From Treponema sp. (GTDB taxonomy: Bacteria > Spirochaetota > Spirochaetia > Treponematales > Treponemataceae): a stretch of 43,892 nt of DNA. The notes beneath the pieces are model-generated. The model saw only the letters and a list, made by a program, of their open reading frames with translations, searched no databases and was not told where the DNA came from. The position numbers and the translations under genes were made by a program. Below are positions 17,038-26,052 of the stretch, piece by piece. The stretch covers positions 1 through 43,892 of the forward strand of contig JALCCK010000019.1 of assembly GCA_022640795.1 (NCBI GenBank), given 5' to 3'. Each line of letters opens with the position of its first letter. Position 1 is the stretch's first letter.

Positions 17038-18719
17038 TTCAACACAGCTCCCTCATCGGCACTTGAAACAAGTTTCGCATAACGTGAAAGATAACCGGTC
17101 GTCACTTTCGGCGGCGGGCACTTCCATGCTTTACGGCGTCCGGCAATCACCTCGTCGGAAACGTCCAGATGTATCTTGTACGCGTTTATATCGATACTGA
17201 TGCTGTCGCCTTCTTCAACCAGTGCGATGAGGCCGCCGTCAGCAGCTTCGGGAGAACAGTGTCCGAGCGAAGCGCCGCGGGTTGCGCCGCTGAAACGGCC
17301 GTCCGTTATGAGAACAACATCCTTATCCATTCCCTGTCCCGCAAGAGCGGCTGTTACGGCAAGCATTTCCCGCATACCGGGACCGCCTTTCGGTCCCTCA
17401 TAGCGGATAACGACAACATCCCCTTTGTTTATTTTCTGTTCCTGAACTGCCTGCATCGCATCTTCTTCACAGTCAAAAACGCGGGCCGGACCGGTATGTT
17501 TCATAAGTTCTTTCGCACAAGCAGACCGTTTTACGACAGTTCCGTGCTCGGCAAGATTTCCGAAAAGAATTGCAACCCCGCCGTTCGGTGAATACGGATT
17601 TTCAATCGGACGGAGAATTTCAGGATTTCTGTTCACCGCGCCCGCAATATTTTCTGCAATTGTCTTACCGGTAACCGTCATAAGTTCCGTATGAACAAGA
17701 TTCTTCTTTGCAAGTTCCGCGAGCAGCGCCTGAACACCGCCGGCAGCATCCAGATCGACAATAAAGGTATGTCCTGCCGGAGCAAGATGACAGAGGTTCG
17801 GAGTCCGTTCCGAAATCCGGTTTATCATATGCAGATCTATTCTGACACCGGCTTCGTGTGCAATCGCAGGAAGATGCAGGATCGTATTTGTAGAACAGCC
17901 GAGTGCCATATCCGCAGTCAGTGCATTTTCAAAAGCGTCTGCCGTCATTATTTTCTTGGCAGTTATGCCCTGGCGGAACATTTCCATAACCTGTCTGCCT
18001 GCTTCCTTTGCAAGCGCAATCCTTTCTCCGCTTACGGCAGGAACTGTTCCGTTGCCGGGCAGCCCCATGCCGAGAACTTCAGTTACGCAGTTCATGGAAT
18101 TAGCCGTGAACATACCGGAACACGATCCGCAGCCGGGGCAGGCACACCGCTCAATTTCATCAAGCTGTGTTTCCGTTATTTTTCCGGCAGCAACACCGCC
18201 GACAGCTTCGAAAACATCCGTCAGGGAAAGGTTTTTATTACAATACGGGTTGGACGGATCGTTGCCAGGAATACGGCCCGGCAGCATGGCGCCGCCGGAA
18301 ACAAAAACCGTCGGAAGATCAAGCCGCGCGGCAGCCATCAGCATACCGGGAACGATTTTATCACAATTGGGAATCATAACAAGTGCGTCGAACTGATGCG
18401 CATTGGCAACACACTCGATGGAATCTGCAATAAGCTCTCTGGTCACCAGAGAATATTTCATACCTTCGTGCCCCATCGCGATACCGTCGCAGACTCCTAT
18501 CGACGGAAATTCAAACGGAGTTCCGCCAGCCATACGAATTCCAGCCTTGACTGCTTCCGCTATATCCTTCAGGTGAATATGCCCGGGAATAATATCGTTC
18601 TGCGCGCAACAGACACCGACATGAGGATGTTTTATTTCTTCATCGGTCAATCCCATAGCCCGATACAATGATCGGTTCGGTGCACGGGCAATTCCTTTTT
18701 TTGCTTTATCACTTCTCAT
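17034..18719 (-). CDS. ilvD: Dihydroxy-acid dehydratase
   Basis: A 561-aa Fe-S enzyme that dehydrates dihydroxy-acids to 2-keto acids for valine, isoleucine and leucine. Signatures present: the [18 protein letters not shown] block with the cluster Cys, [18 protein letters not shown] with two further Cys, and the C-terminal [29 protein letters not shown] lies 7 nt before the ATG. First gene of the ilvD-ilvB unit; ilvC, ilvE and the leu genes are not in the window. Confidence 0.96.
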   Translation of the reverse strand: MRSDKAKKGIARAPNRSLYRAMGLTDEEIKHPHVGVCCAQNDIIPGHIHLKDIAEAVKAGIRMAGGTPFEFPSIGVCDGIAMGHEGMKYSLVTRELIADSIECVANAHQFDALVMIPNCDKIVPGMLMAAARLDLPTVFVSGGAMLPGRIPGNDPSNPYCNKNLSLTDVFEAVGGVAAGKITETQLDEIERCACPGCGSCSGMFTANSMNCVTEVLGMGLPGNGTVPAVSGERIALAKEAGRQVMEMFRQGITAKKIMTADAFENALTADMALGCSTNTILHLPAIAHEAGVRIDLHMINRISERTPNLCHLAPAGHTFIVDLDAAGGVQALLAELAKKNLVHTELMTVTGKTIAENIAGAVNRNPEILRPIENPYSPNGGVAILFGNLAEHGTVVKRSACAKELMKHTGPARVFDCEEDAMQAVQEQKINKGDVVVIRYEGPKGGPGMREMLAVTAALAGQGMDKDVVLITDGRFSGATRGASLGHCSPEAADGGLIALVEEGDSISIDINAYKIHLDVSDEVIAGRRKAWKCPPPKVTTGYLSRYAKLVSSADEGAVLK

Positions 18720-18796
18720 GGCACAACTCCTTATAAAATATATAGTTAATATGAAATAAAATTACGGTATCAGTAAACAATCATAACCCATTTGAA

Positions 18797-18825
18797 ATAA
18801 TACCTGCTCGGTATCTCTTAGTCAA
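18797..18825 (-). promoter_or_regulatory. ilvD promoter with internal palindrome
   Basis: Minus strand TTGACT (rc at 18820-18825), 17-nt spacer, TATTAT (rc at 18797-18802). The spacer contains ATACC-N5-GGTAT (18800-18814), which overlaps the -10 and looks like an operator for a dimeric regulator. Confidence 0.75.
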
Positions 18826-18891
18826 GACTTTTTTTACAATTATATTTAATAACTTTAATAATAATGTATTTTTCATGCCGGCAGGGGCTCA

Positions 18892-18921
18892 TAGACGGAA
18901 AACGAAATACTACGGTATACT
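18892..18921 (+). promoter_or_regulatory. Promoter of mocA-like gene
   Basis: TAGACG (18892-18897), 18-nt spacer, TATACT (18916-18921), then 9 nt to the GTG start. No ribosome-binding site fits in between. Confidence 0.5.
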
Positions 18922-18930
18922 ACCGGCATA

Positions 18931-19566
18931 GTGAATGCAATTTCTACAGTACGCCCCTGCGCCTGCGTGATCATGGCATCGGGACAATCTCTCAGATTCG
19001 GTGAAAACAAACTCATAAAACCATTGTGCGGCCGCCCGCTCATTGAATATATAATAGAAAAGATTTCATCCTTTTCCGAAGTGCCGGCTGTCGTCGTAAC
19101 CCGATGGCCGGCAATTCCGCCCATCGCGGAACGATACGGTATCCCGGTCATTCTGCATGAATATCCGCTGGTAAACGACACGATACGACTCGGAACGGAA
19201 TACTTCATGCAGTATAAAAAGCCACCGCTCGGAATAATGTACTGTGTCGCAGACCAGCCGCTCATCCGTCTTTCAACCCTGCGGGAACTGTTCGAGAAAT
19301 TTGCCGGACACCCCGACTCAATACTCAGACTGGGAGGCCCCGGAAAAGACGGAAAAGAGCGCTTCTCCAACCCGGTCATTTTTCCGCAATCGGTTTACGA
19401 TGAACTGTGTACGCTGCCGCAGGGAAAAACAGGAAAATTTGTTATACAAAAACATTCCGAAATCGTCGAAACACTCCGTACCGGCGATTATGCGGAATTT
19501 CTGGATGCCGATACGGAACAGGAATTTGCCGAAATAGAACAAAACTGCAGACTGCAGCAGTACTGA
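18931..19566 (+). CDS. MocA-like molybdopterin nucleotidyltransferase
   Basis: A 211-aa nucleotidyltransferase of the MobA/MocA fold. The nucleotide loop is ASGQSLRFGENKL (residues 16-28), with GRPLIEYIIEKI following and a metal-site motif CVADQPLI near 110. MocA attaches CMP to molybdopterin for molybdenum hydroxylases, and homologues belong to the selenium-dependent molybdenum hydroxylase (SDMH) gene set, which starts here. The start is uncertain: GTG at 18931 has no ribosome-binding site and lies 9 nt after a -10, and GTG at 18967 would trim 12 residues. The CTP-versus-GTP choice is inferred from context. Confidence 0.85.
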   Translation: MNAISTVRPCACVIMASGQSLRFGENKLIKPLCGRPLIEYIIEKISSFSEVPAVVVTRWPAIPPIAERYGIPVILHEYPLVNDTIRLGTEYFMQYKKPPLGIMYCVADQPLIRLSTLRELFEKFAGHPDSILRLGGPGKDGKERFSNPVIFPQSVYDELCTLPQGKTGKFVIQKHSEIVETLRTGDYAEFLDADTEQEFAEIEQNCRLQQY

Positions 19567-19589
19567 AAAAACTGCACGCCTGCAAAATT

Positions 19590-19601
19590 CTCCTGCAGGA
19601 G
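19590..19601. repeat. 12-bp perfect palindrome between mocA-like gene and selD
   Basis: CTCCTGCAGGAG, about 50 bp before the selD -35. No T-run follows directly, so an operator is as likely as a terminator. Confidence 0.35.
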
Positions 19602-19643
19602 CCTAAATAATTTTATTTTATCCAGACTTTTTTTATTATTTTC

Positions 19644-19672
19644 TTGTACTTTCAAAGATTCGACGGTAGAAT
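19644..19672 (+). promoter_or_regulatory. selD operon promoter, predicted leaderless
   Basis: TTGTAC (19644-19649), 17-nt spacer, TAGAAT (19667-19672), then 7 nt to the ATG at 19680. Confidence 0.6.
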
Positions 19673-19679
19673 AAAAGGT

Positions 19680-20795
19680 ATGAAACCAGATGCAGATCCT
19701 AAAACAGTAAAACTGACGCAATTCTCAAAGGCCGCGGGATGTGCCGCAAAAATAGGTCCGGGAACGCTTTCCAAGGTACTTTCAGAACTACCGGAAAACA
19801 CAGATCCGGCACTGCTTGTCGGAACTGAAACCTCAGACGATGCGGCGGTCTATAAAATAACCGACGATAAGGCAATCGTACAGACAATAGATTTTTTCCC
19901 GCCGGTAGTGGACGACCCCTACACCTTCGGTCAGATAGCAGCGGCGAATGCACTGAGCGACGTGTATGCAATGGGGGGAGAGCCGATAACCGCTTTAAAC
20001 GTCGTAGCGTTTCCCAACTGCCTCGGTACCCGGGTGCTTGCGGAAATACTCCGTGGCGGAGCCGATAAGGTTCACGAAGCGGGAGCTTCTCTTGCCGGCG
20101 GTCATTCGATAAACGACGAGGAGCCGAAATACGGGTTAAGTGTTACCGGACTCATCGATCCGAAAAAGATCAGAAAAAATTTCGGTGCACGCCCCGGCGA
20201 TGTCATTATCCTGACAAAACCAATCGGTACCGGACTGGTCAACACTGCCGTAAAAGGCGAAATGGCCGATAAGGAAGCCGAAGAGGAAGCAGTTGCCAGT
20301 ATGCGGACGCTGAATAAAAGCACAAAAAGAGTACTGGATGATTTTGATCCGCACGCATGTACCGACGTAACAGGGTTCAGTCTTGCAGGCCACGGAAGGG
20401 AAATGGCGCAGGCAAGCAATGTTACCATCGAATTTGATTTCAGTATGATTCCACTTATAAAAAACGCCGTCGTGTACGCTGACGAAGGCCTGATTCCGGC
20501 AGGTACCTACCGGAACGAAGATTTTCTCGGAGACGATATAGAATTCGATACGGGAGACTCCGACGAAACCGATACCGTAAAGGCGCTCATGTTTGATCCA
20601 CAGACGTCGGGCGGTCTTCTTATAAGTATTGCTTCGGAAAAAGCACCTGACCTGCTTACGGCACTTGCCGGATATGAGGGAAAAGGAATCGGAACACGAT
20701 TTGCCGCCGTCGGTCGGGTTACCGAATTCAACGGCAGACATATCCGTGTCATAAACTGCAGCAGCGTAACGGCCAGTCTGAGGGACGGATTATGA
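19680..20795 (+). CDS. selD: Selenide, water dikinase (selenophosphate synthetase)
   Basis: Makes selenophosphate from selenide and ATP. The 371-aa protein has the active-site Cys at 21 and Lys at 24 in KAAGCAAKIGPGTL; the residue is Cys, not selenocysteine. The Gly-rich ATP region SDDAAVYKI, ANALSDVYAMGG and LAGGHS motifs and the C-terminal DPQTSGGLLISI block are intact. ATG at 19680 is chosen over an extension that would overlap the promoter. selA, selB and tRNA-Sec are not seen; neighbours are those of SDMH loci, so this is probably an orphan SelD that serves a molybdenum hydroxylase cofactor. Stop overlaps the next start by 4 nt. Confidence 0.95.
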   Translation: MKPDADPKTVKLTQFSKAAGCAAKIGPGTLSKVLSELPENTDPALLVGTETSDDAAVYKITDDKAIVQTIDFFPPVVDDPYTFGQIAAANALSDVYAMGGEPITALNVVAFPNCLGTRVLAEILRGGADKVHEAGASLAGGHSINDEEPKYGLSVTGLIDPKKIRKNFGARPGDVIILTKPIGTGLVNTAVKGEMADKEAEEEAVASMRTLNKSTKRVLDDFDPHACTDVTGFSLAGHGREMAQASNVTIEFDFSMIPLIKNAVVYADEGLIPAGTYRNEDFLGDDIEFDTGDSDETDTVKALMFDPQTSGGLLISIASEKAPDLLTALAGYEGKGIGTRFAAVGRVTEFNGRHIRVINCSSVTASLRDGL

Positions 20796-22000
20796 TTTAC
20801 CTCGATAATGCTGCAACATCGAATAAAAAACCGCAGTGCGTCATAGATGCAGTTGTTCAGGCCCTGACGGAAGGTATCGGAAACAGCGGCAGAGGAACAA
20901 GCGAAGCAGCGCTTGAAGCATCACGAATCGTGTACCGGGCACGGAAACAGACGGCCGGATTATTCGGGTTCCCCGATCCGTCCTGCGTTGCATTTACATC
21001 AAATTCGACCGAAGCGCTGAACACAGCCATTATGGGAACGCTTTCGCCGGGTGACCGCGTCGTCACAACAGCCGCAGAGCATAATTCTGTTTTGCGTCCG
21101 TTATTTTTTCAGAAGAACAACGGTGTACAGCTCGACATAGTACCGCTCGATGAAAACGGCGTTATCAGATACGACAGCCTGAAAGGTGCCGTTACGGCAG
21201 ATACCAAGGCTGTCGTTATAACACAGGCATCGAACGTAACCGGAAATTATACGGACCTGGCAGCGGTCTCCACCATTATCAGAAACGCTGCCAGAAACGG
21301 ACGGCGGCCGCTTTTAATCGTCGACGCATCACAGACAGCCGGATCATTTGCAATAAATGCTGCAGACACCGACGGGCAGGGCGGCAGGATAGATATTCTC
21401 TGTTTTACCGGTCACAAAGCGCTTATGGGGCCGCAGGGAACCGGGGGTATCTGCGTTATGCCCGATATACACGTGCGGCCGCTCAAACGGGGTGGAAGCG
21501 GGATTCTATCCTTTGAACCGGACCAGCCGGACAGCATGCCGGTCCGGCTGGAAGCTGGAACGATGAACGTACACGGCCTCGCAGGACTTGCAGCGGCGGT
21601 GGATTTTATCAAAACCACCGGACTCAAAAAAATAAGGACTCACGAACAAAATCTGCTGGAACAATTCTATGAAACCGTCGCACCGCTGCCGGGAATCAGA
21701 ATCTACGGTGATTTTCACAAGACTGCCGGCGGACATCTGAATGAAAGAGCCCCGGTCATATCACTGAATCTGGGCAATCACGATGCGGCAAAAATCAGCG
21801 ATATACTTTTTGATGAATACGGAATCGCGACCAGAGCCGGAGCACACTGCGCACCGCTTGTGCACCGGCATTTCGGAACCGTCAGCCAGGGAATGGTCAG
21901 ATTCAGTTTCGGCTGGTTCACCACGGAGCAGGAAATCAGCGCAGCGGCTGCAGCGCTTGAAACTATACAAAAGGATCTTTCAGAGGTACACAATGAGTAA
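20792..22000 (+). CDS. Class V aminotransferase, cysteine desulfurase / selenocysteine lyase type
   Basis: A 402-aa PLP enzyme: MIYLDNAATSNKKP at the N-terminus, TAAEHNSV with the catalytic His near 97, PLP Lys K209 in CFTGHKALMGPQGTGG, and a mobile Cys C353 in RAGAHCAPLVHRH. This belongs to the SDMH-associated family typified by EF2568 of Enterococcus faecalis. It probably mobilises S or Se from Cys or Sec for selD, yedF or direct sulfuration/selenation of the Mo centre. It overlaps both selD (4 nt) and yedE (8 nt), showing tight coupling. Confidence 0.92.
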   Translation: MIYLDNAATSNKKPQCVIDAVVQALTEGIGNSGRGTSEAALEASRIVYRARKQTAGLFGFPDPSCVAFTSNSTEALNTAIMGTLSPGDRVVTTAAEHNSVLRPLFFQKNNGVQLDIVPLDENGVIRYDSLKGAVTADTKAVVITQASNVTGNYTDLAAVSTIIRNAARNGRRPLLIVDASQTAGSFAINAADTDGQGGRIDILCFTGHKALMGPQGTGGICVMPDIHVRPLKRGGSGILSFEPDQPDSMPVRLEAGTMNVHGLAGLAAAVDFIKTTGLKKIRTHEQNLLEQFYETVAPLPGIRIYGDFHKTAGGHLNERAPVISLNLGNHDAAKISDILFDEYGIATRAGAHCAPLVHRHFGTVSQGMVRFSFGWFTTEQEISAAAAALETIQKDLSEVHNE

Positions 22001-23093
22001 ACTGAACTACAAACTGATTGCGGCAGGATTTGCCGTCGGGCTGATATGTATCATACTGGCCCTCGCAGGTAATCCGGCAAACATGGCATTCTGCATCGCA
22101 TGCTTTATCCGCGATATCGCCGGAGGACTGAAACTTCAGACAGCAGCACCGGTGCAGTACATTCGTCCCGAAATAATCGGAATAATTGCAGGTGCCTTTT
22201 TTATCTCGCTTGCGACGCATGAATACAAATCGACAGCGGGATCTTCGCCTGCCATCAGATTCGTACTCGGAATGATCATGATGATCGGATCGCTTGTCTT
22301 TCTCGGCTGTCCGCTTCGAATGGTCATCAGAATGGCGGCAGGAGATCTGAATGCGTACGTCGGTCTCATAGGATTTATCGGAGGCGTTGTTACCGGAACG
22401 TTTGCACTGAAAAAAGGATTTTCACTTGGTCGTTCAAGCAGAACGCTGAAATACAACGGTGGCGTACTTCCGGCTCTTATGCTGCTGCTTTTCATTTTGA
22501 GCCTGACGACAAGTCTGTTTGCAGCAAGTACAAAAGGTCCGGGAAGTCTTCACGCCCCGGTATTTCTGTCTCTGGCAGCCGGACTCATTGTCGGAGCCAT
22601 CGGACAAAAAGCGAGAACCTGCTTTGCAGGATCCATCAGGGATATTATTCTATTGAAGAATTTCGATCTTTTTTCAATTATTGCAGCGCTCTATGTAACG
22701 CTGCTGGTATTCAATATCGCCTCAGGAAATTTTAAAGTATCCTTCGCCGGACAGCCGATAGCCCATTCACAGCACCTCTGGAATATTCTCGGAATGTATG
22801 CAACAGGCTTTGCCGCAGTTCTGGCAGGGGGATGCCCCTTCCGCCAGCTTGTTCTGGCAGGACAGGGAGCTACCGACTCTGCAGTTACGTTCCTCGGGAT
22901 GCTCATCGGTGCGGCATTCGCCCACAATTTTAAATTTGCGGCAGCAGGAGCAACCGCGACCAGCGCGGGAGGTCCTTCAATCAACGGAAAGATTGCCGTC
23001 ATCGTTTGTATCGGAATTCTTTTCCTTATCGGATTCGGAATAAAACGCGAAACACGTAAAAAAGCAGTACGACTGCAGGGAGGCATACTATGA
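21993..23093 (+). CDS. yedE: YedE-type selenium-associated membrane transporter
   Basis: A 366-aa protein with about ten membrane segments of the YeeE/YedE (thiosulfate/selenium transport) family. Cys-containing motifs sit in membrane loops: AFCIACFIRDIAGGL, LGCPLRMVIRMAAGDLNAYVG, ARTCFAGSIRDI and GGCPFRQLVLAGQG; they are shared by the two repeats and probably pass the S/Se atom. ATG at 21993 has AGAGG 6 nt upstream. Together with yedF downstream this is the selenium-metabolism pair seen in selD-containing genomes. The true substrate (selenite, selenide or a Se-sulfur species) is not established. Confidence 0.9.
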   Translation: MSKLNYKLIAAGFAVGLICIILALAGNPANMAFCIACFIRDIAGGLKLQTAAPVQYIRPEIIGIIAGAFFISLATHEYKSTAGSSPAIRFVLGMIMMIGSLVFLGCPLRMVIRMAAGDLNAYVGLIGFIGGVVTGTFALKKGFSLGRSSRTLKYNGGVLPALMLLLFILSLTTSLFAASTKGPGSLHAPVFLSLAAGLIVGAIGQKARTCFAGSIRDIILLKNFDLFSIIAALYVTLLVFNIASGNFKVSFAGQPIAHSQHLWNILGMYATGFAAVLAGGCPFRQLVLAGQGATDSAVTFLGMLIGAAFAHNFKFAAAGATATSAGGPSINGKIAVIVCIGILFLIGFGIKRETRKKAVRLQGGIL

Positions 23094-23296
23094 TAGAGGT
23101 CGATGCACGGGGGCTGTCCTGTCCAGAACCGGTTATGATGACGAATTCAGCGCTTAGCGATCATCCCGGAGAAAAAGTAACGGTACGGGTCGATGAGGCC
23201 TGCTCGCTGACAAATGTCCAAAAATTCGGAAAATCAAAGGGGAAACAGGTTTCCGTCACAGAAAAAGACGGTGAATGGGAAATCAAGCTGGAATAA
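23090..23296 (+). CDS. yedF: YedF-type TusA/SirA-domain protein, short form
   Basis: A 68-aa single TusA domain: VDARGLSCPEPVM with the carrier Cys C11 in the CPxP motif. Selenium-associated YedF proteins are usually about 190-200 aa, with a DsrE-like C-terminal domain; that domain is absent here. The protein probably carries S or Se as persulfide/perselenide. Start overlaps yedE by 4 nt. Confidence 0.88.
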   Translation: MIEVDARGLSCPEPVMMTNSALSDHPGEKVTVRVDEACSLTNVQKFGKSKGKQVSVTEKDGEWEIKLE

Positions 23297-23326
23297 TGTA
23301 AAATATCCGGATGCGGGAGAAAACAC

Positions 23327-23611
23327 GTGGCACGAACAGCAAAAAAACGACTTGTCGTAACATTCAGCACAACAGGAGACGCGATTGCCGCGGAACAGTC
23401 ACTGGCAGGACTAAAACGGACCTGCCGCGGCTGCGGTCGTCTCATTCCCGTTCCCCGGGAAATTTCTGCCGGATGCGGAATGGCATGGAAGGATGAACTC
23501 GAACTGAAAGACGAAATTGTCAGGCAGCTCGAAAAAGACAGTATAACACCCGAAGTAATCACGACAATAGAGTTTCTCGAAAAGAGTAAAAATATTTTTT
23601 TGCAGCCTTGA
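23327..23611 (+). CDS. DUF3343 protein, putative Se/S carrier-like
   Basis: A 94-aa protein of the DUF3343 family: VVTFSTTGDAIAAEQSL near 10, then GRLIPVPREISAGCGMAWK with C50, plus an additional C33-x2-C36 pair. The family frequently follows yedF and is labelled a putative Se/S carrier. GTG start with GGGAG 7 nt before. With the short YedF upstream, the two small proteins may together do the job of a full-length YedF or of a two-step relay; that is inference. Confidence 0.85.
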   Translation: MARTAKKRLVVTFSTTGDAIAAEQSLAGLKRTCRGCGRLIPVPREISAGCGMAWKDELELKDEIVRQLEKDSITPEVITTIEFLEKSKNIFLQP

Positions 23612-23624
23612 TTTTTTTTAAGGG

Positions 23625-23652
23625 ATGACTGATAATAGTACAGAGATATTAT
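23625..23652 (+). promoter_or_regulatory. Possible internal promoter before ridA
   Basis: ATGACT (23625-23630), 16-nt spacer, TATTAT (23647-23652). The 71-nt gap is the largest inside the first half of the cluster. Confidence 0.4.
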
Positions 23653-23682
23653 ACTGTTTTTACTCAGACGCAGGAGAAACAA

Positions 23683-24066
23683 ATGAAAAAAATAATTGCA
23701 GCAGATAATGCGCCCGGTGCTATCGGGCCGTATTCGCAGGCTGTAGCGGCAGCTCCGCTCGTTATCACCTCGGGACAGCTTCCTATCGATCCTGCTACAG
23801 GATCATTCGCAGGAAGTACTATTGAAGCACAGACACGGCAGTCCCTTACCAATATAAAAGCCATACTTGAAAAAGCCGGATGTACTATGGACGGTATACT
23901 GAAAACAACCGTATTTTTAAGTGATATGAACAATTTCGGGGCAATGAACAAGGTATATGCAGAATTTTTCTCGGAAGGCAGCTACCCTGCCCGGTCAGCC
24001 GTAGAAGTCGCCAGGCTTCCAAAAGACGCTCTCGTAGAGATAGAAGCAATTGCAGCTCAATCCTAA
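23683..24066 (+). CDS. ridA: RidA/YjgF enamine-imine deaminase
   Basis: A 127-aa RidA that hydrolyses reactive enamine/imine intermediates made by PLP enzymes such as threonine dehydratase. Motifs: [22 protein letters not shown], and YPARSAVEV with the substrate-binding Arg R104, followed by [12 protein letters not shown] 6 nt before the ATG. A RidA gene in an SDMH cluster may protect against 2-aminoacrylate released by the neighbouring PLP enzyme; this link is inference. Overlaps the next gene by 17 nt. Confidence 0.93.
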   Translation: MKKIIAADNAPGAIGPYSQAVAAAPLVITSGQLPIDPATGSFAGSTIEAQTRQSLTNIKAILEKAGCTMDGILKTTVFLSDMNNFGAMNKVYAEFFSEGSYPARSAVEVARLPKDALVEIEAIAAQS

Positions 24067-24412
24067 AATAACCATCAGACTTTTCACGGACGGTCACTCG
24101 AAAGGATTCGGACCCGGCATCGCAGAACTCATGGAACGTATCGATTCCAGCGGTTCGCTCCGTACGGCATGCGCACAAATGGGCATGTCGTACAGTAAGG
24201 CCTGGTCAATCGTAAAAAGCTGCGAGACATCTCTCGGTTTTAAGCTGCTGGAACGCACGGTAGGCGGAGAATCCGGCGGAGGTTCCGTTGTAACCGAAAA
24301 CGGACATAAAATGCTTGAGTGCTACCGGAAACTACAGAAAGAAATCGATATAAAAGCGGAATCCCTGCTGAGGGACCGTTTCGGAGATAGTTTCCCCGAT
24401 TTTTTTCAATAA
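24050..24412 (+). CDS. ModE N-terminal-type winged-helix protein
   Basis: A 120-aa LysR/ModE-type DNA-binding domain: [34 protein letters not shown] at residues 23-56, then [22 protein letters not shown], the wing of ModE. The molybdate-binding MOP domains are missing, so it is the stand-alone N-terminal form. It probably regulates this cluster or molybdate uptake, but how it senses Mo without MOP domains is open. Start is TTG at 24050, inside the end of ridA, so the first residues are uncertain. Confidence 0.85.
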   Translation: MQLNPKITIRLFTDGHSKGFGPGIAELMERIDSSGSLRTACAQMGMSYSKAWSIVKSCETSLGFKLLERTVGGESGGGSVVTENGHKMLECYRKLQKEIDIKAESLLRDRFGDSFPDFFQ

Positions 24413-24469
24413 CCGTTATTCGTATTTTAACACAACGAAGATATATGTTTAAGTTTTTCAAGAGGTTTT

Positions 24470-25561
24470 ATGAAACTTATTGACACGGAAAAAGCCGTCG
24501 GTACGATTCTCTGCCAGGATATTACGCAGATAATCCGCGGAGTAACAAAAGACGCACGATTCAGAAAAGGCCATATTGTCACCGCCGATGACATACCGGT
24601 TCTACTTTCTCTCGGAAAAGAACATCTCTATGTCTGGGAACAGCAGGACGGGCTGGTCCACGAAAACGACGCGGCACAACGGCTGCTCAAACTCTGTAAA
24701 AATACCGCCATGAGCGAGAGTCTTGTGAAAGAAGGTAAAATACAGCTTGCAGCCGAAACGGACGGGCTGTTTACCGTCGACAGTAACCGGCTTATCGCCA
24801 TTAACGCAATTCCCGATATAATGATTGCAACCCGTCACGGGAATACGCAGGTCAGACGGGGTGACAAACTTGCGGCGTTCAGAGTTATCCCGCTCGCGAT
24901 ACAGGAAAAATACCTCGACGAAGCGGACAGAGCAGCAGGTTCGTCACCGATTCTTTCACTGCATCCGTGGAAAATAAAAAAAGCAGCAGTCATAACGACC
25001 GGCAGCGAAATCTATAAAGGACGCATACAGGATACGTTTACTCCGGTCATCGAAGAAAAACTGGCGTATTTCGACGTAAAAATGATTCGGCATGAACTCT
25101 GCGATGACGATACGGAACAGATAAAGCAGGCAATTCTGGACGCCCGGGCAGCGGGAGCCGAACTGATTCTCTGTACCGGCGGTATGAGCGTCGATCCCGA
25201 CGACAGAACTCCGGGAGCAGTCAGACAGTCCGGTGCTCAAATCGTTACGTACGGAGCACCGCTGCTGCCGGGAGCAATGTTTCTTATGGGGTACCTTCCG
25301 AAAACAGAGGATACCGTTATATCACCGGAAACAAACTGCTGGGACGAACCGGCACCGGAGAACGCAGTTCCTGTTCTCGGACTTCCCGGCTGTGTCATGT
25401 ACGCTGCCCGAACGGTGTTTGATGTCTTTCTGCCGCGGATTCTTGCCGGCAGACGGATACGGAAACGCGACATAGTCGTCTCCGGAGAAGGAGGCCTGTG
25501 CCTCGGCTGTGATATCTGTACATTCCCGAACTGCGGATTCGGAAAACAGGAGACCGTATGA
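24470..25561 (+). CDS. MoeA-like molybdopterin-binding protein with C-terminal Cys cluster
   Basis: A 363-aa protein. Residues 165-340 are the MoaB/Mog fold: [33 protein letters not shown] and the [15 protein letters not shown] segment. The N-terminal 160 residues differ from normal MoeA and match the shorter form found in SDMH loci. The C-terminus has C344, C347, C350 and C355 ([14 protein letters not shown]), likely a Zn or Fe-S site. It probably inserts Mo into molybdopterin or gates the selenated product. AGAGG is 4 nt before the ATG. Overlaps moaC by 4 nt. Confidence 0.87.
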   Translation: MKLIDTEKAVGTILCQDITQIIRGVTKDARFRKGHIVTADDIPVLLSLGKEHLYVWEQQDGLVHENDAAQRLLKLCKNTAMSESLVKEGKIQLAAETDGLFTVDSNRLIAINAIPDIMIATRHGNTQVRRGDKLAAFRVIPLAIQEKYLDEADRAAGSSPILSLHPWKIKKAAVITTGSEIYKGRIQDTFTPVIEEKLAYFDVKMIRHELCDDDTEQIKQAILDARAAGAELILCTGGMSVDPDDRTPGAVRQSGAQIVTYGAPLLPGAMFLMGYLPKTEDTVISPETNCWDEPAPENAVPVLGLPGCVMYAARTVFDVFLPRILAGRRIRKRDIVVSGEGGLCLGCDICTFPNCGFGKQETV

Positions 25562-26052
25562 ACAATGAAAAAGAGCTGAACCATTTCGACGAAGCTGGAA
25601 ATGCCGTTATGGTCGACGTATCACAAAAAGCAGTAACCCACCGTACAGCTGTAGCGACAGGCGATATACGGGTTTCGGACGACATACTGGAAAAAATCCT
25701 TGCCGGAACGATGAAAAAAGGCGACGTGCTCGGTGTGGCAAGAATCGGCGGTATTACCGCTGCAAAGCAGACCGGTTTCCTGATACCGCTCTGCCATCCG
25801 CTGCCGCTCGATAAATGTTCCATCGATTTCGAACCGATAAGCGGTCAAAACATTGTCCGCGCAACCTGTACTGTTATTTCCGACGGACGCACCGGTGTAG
25901 AAATGGAAGCATTAACCGGAGTTTCTGTCGCGTTGCTCTCGATTTATGACATGTGCAAAGCGGTCGATAAAGGGATGATCATCGAAAACATACACCTGCT
26001 GGAAAAAACAGGCGGAAAATCGGGCGATTTCCATTTCAACGGCAACAACTGA
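25558..26052 (+). CDS. moaC: Cyclic pyranopterin monophosphate synthase MoaC
   Basis: A 164-aa MoaC. With MoaA it converts GTP to cPMP in the first stage of molybdenum cofactor synthesis. The [14 protein letters not shown] block with H80, the [20 protein letters not shown] stretch with D131 and K134, and KSGDF near the end are conserved. Its last base is the first base of moaA (TGATG), showing tight coupling. Confidence 0.96.
   Translation: MNNEKELNHFDEAGNAVMVDVSQKAVTHRTAVATGDIRVSDDILEKILAGTMKKGDVLGVARIGGITAAKQTGFLIPLCHPLPLDKCSIDFEPISGQNIVRATCTVISDGRTGVEMEALTGVSVALLSIYDMCKAVDKGMIIENIHLLEKTGGKSGDFHFNGNN

Larger units (their letters stand above)
18720..18930. other. Divergent intergenic region ilvD / mocA-like
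   Basis: 211 bp, AT-rich, no ORF. It holds the ilvD promoter with a palindrome inside its spacer, about 70 nt of ilvD leader, and the promoter of the mocA-like gene at the right edge. No riboswitch or leader peptide rich in branched-chain codons was seen. Confidence 0.6.

Noticed and set aside
17691..18671. 326-aa plus-strand open frame
   Set aside because: Lies entirely antisense to ilvD, which has every family motif; composition is that of a shadow frame.
19680..20795. SelD as a selenoprotein
   Set aside because: The active-site codon is TGC for Cys in GCAAK and there is no in-frame TGA, so no selenocysteine.
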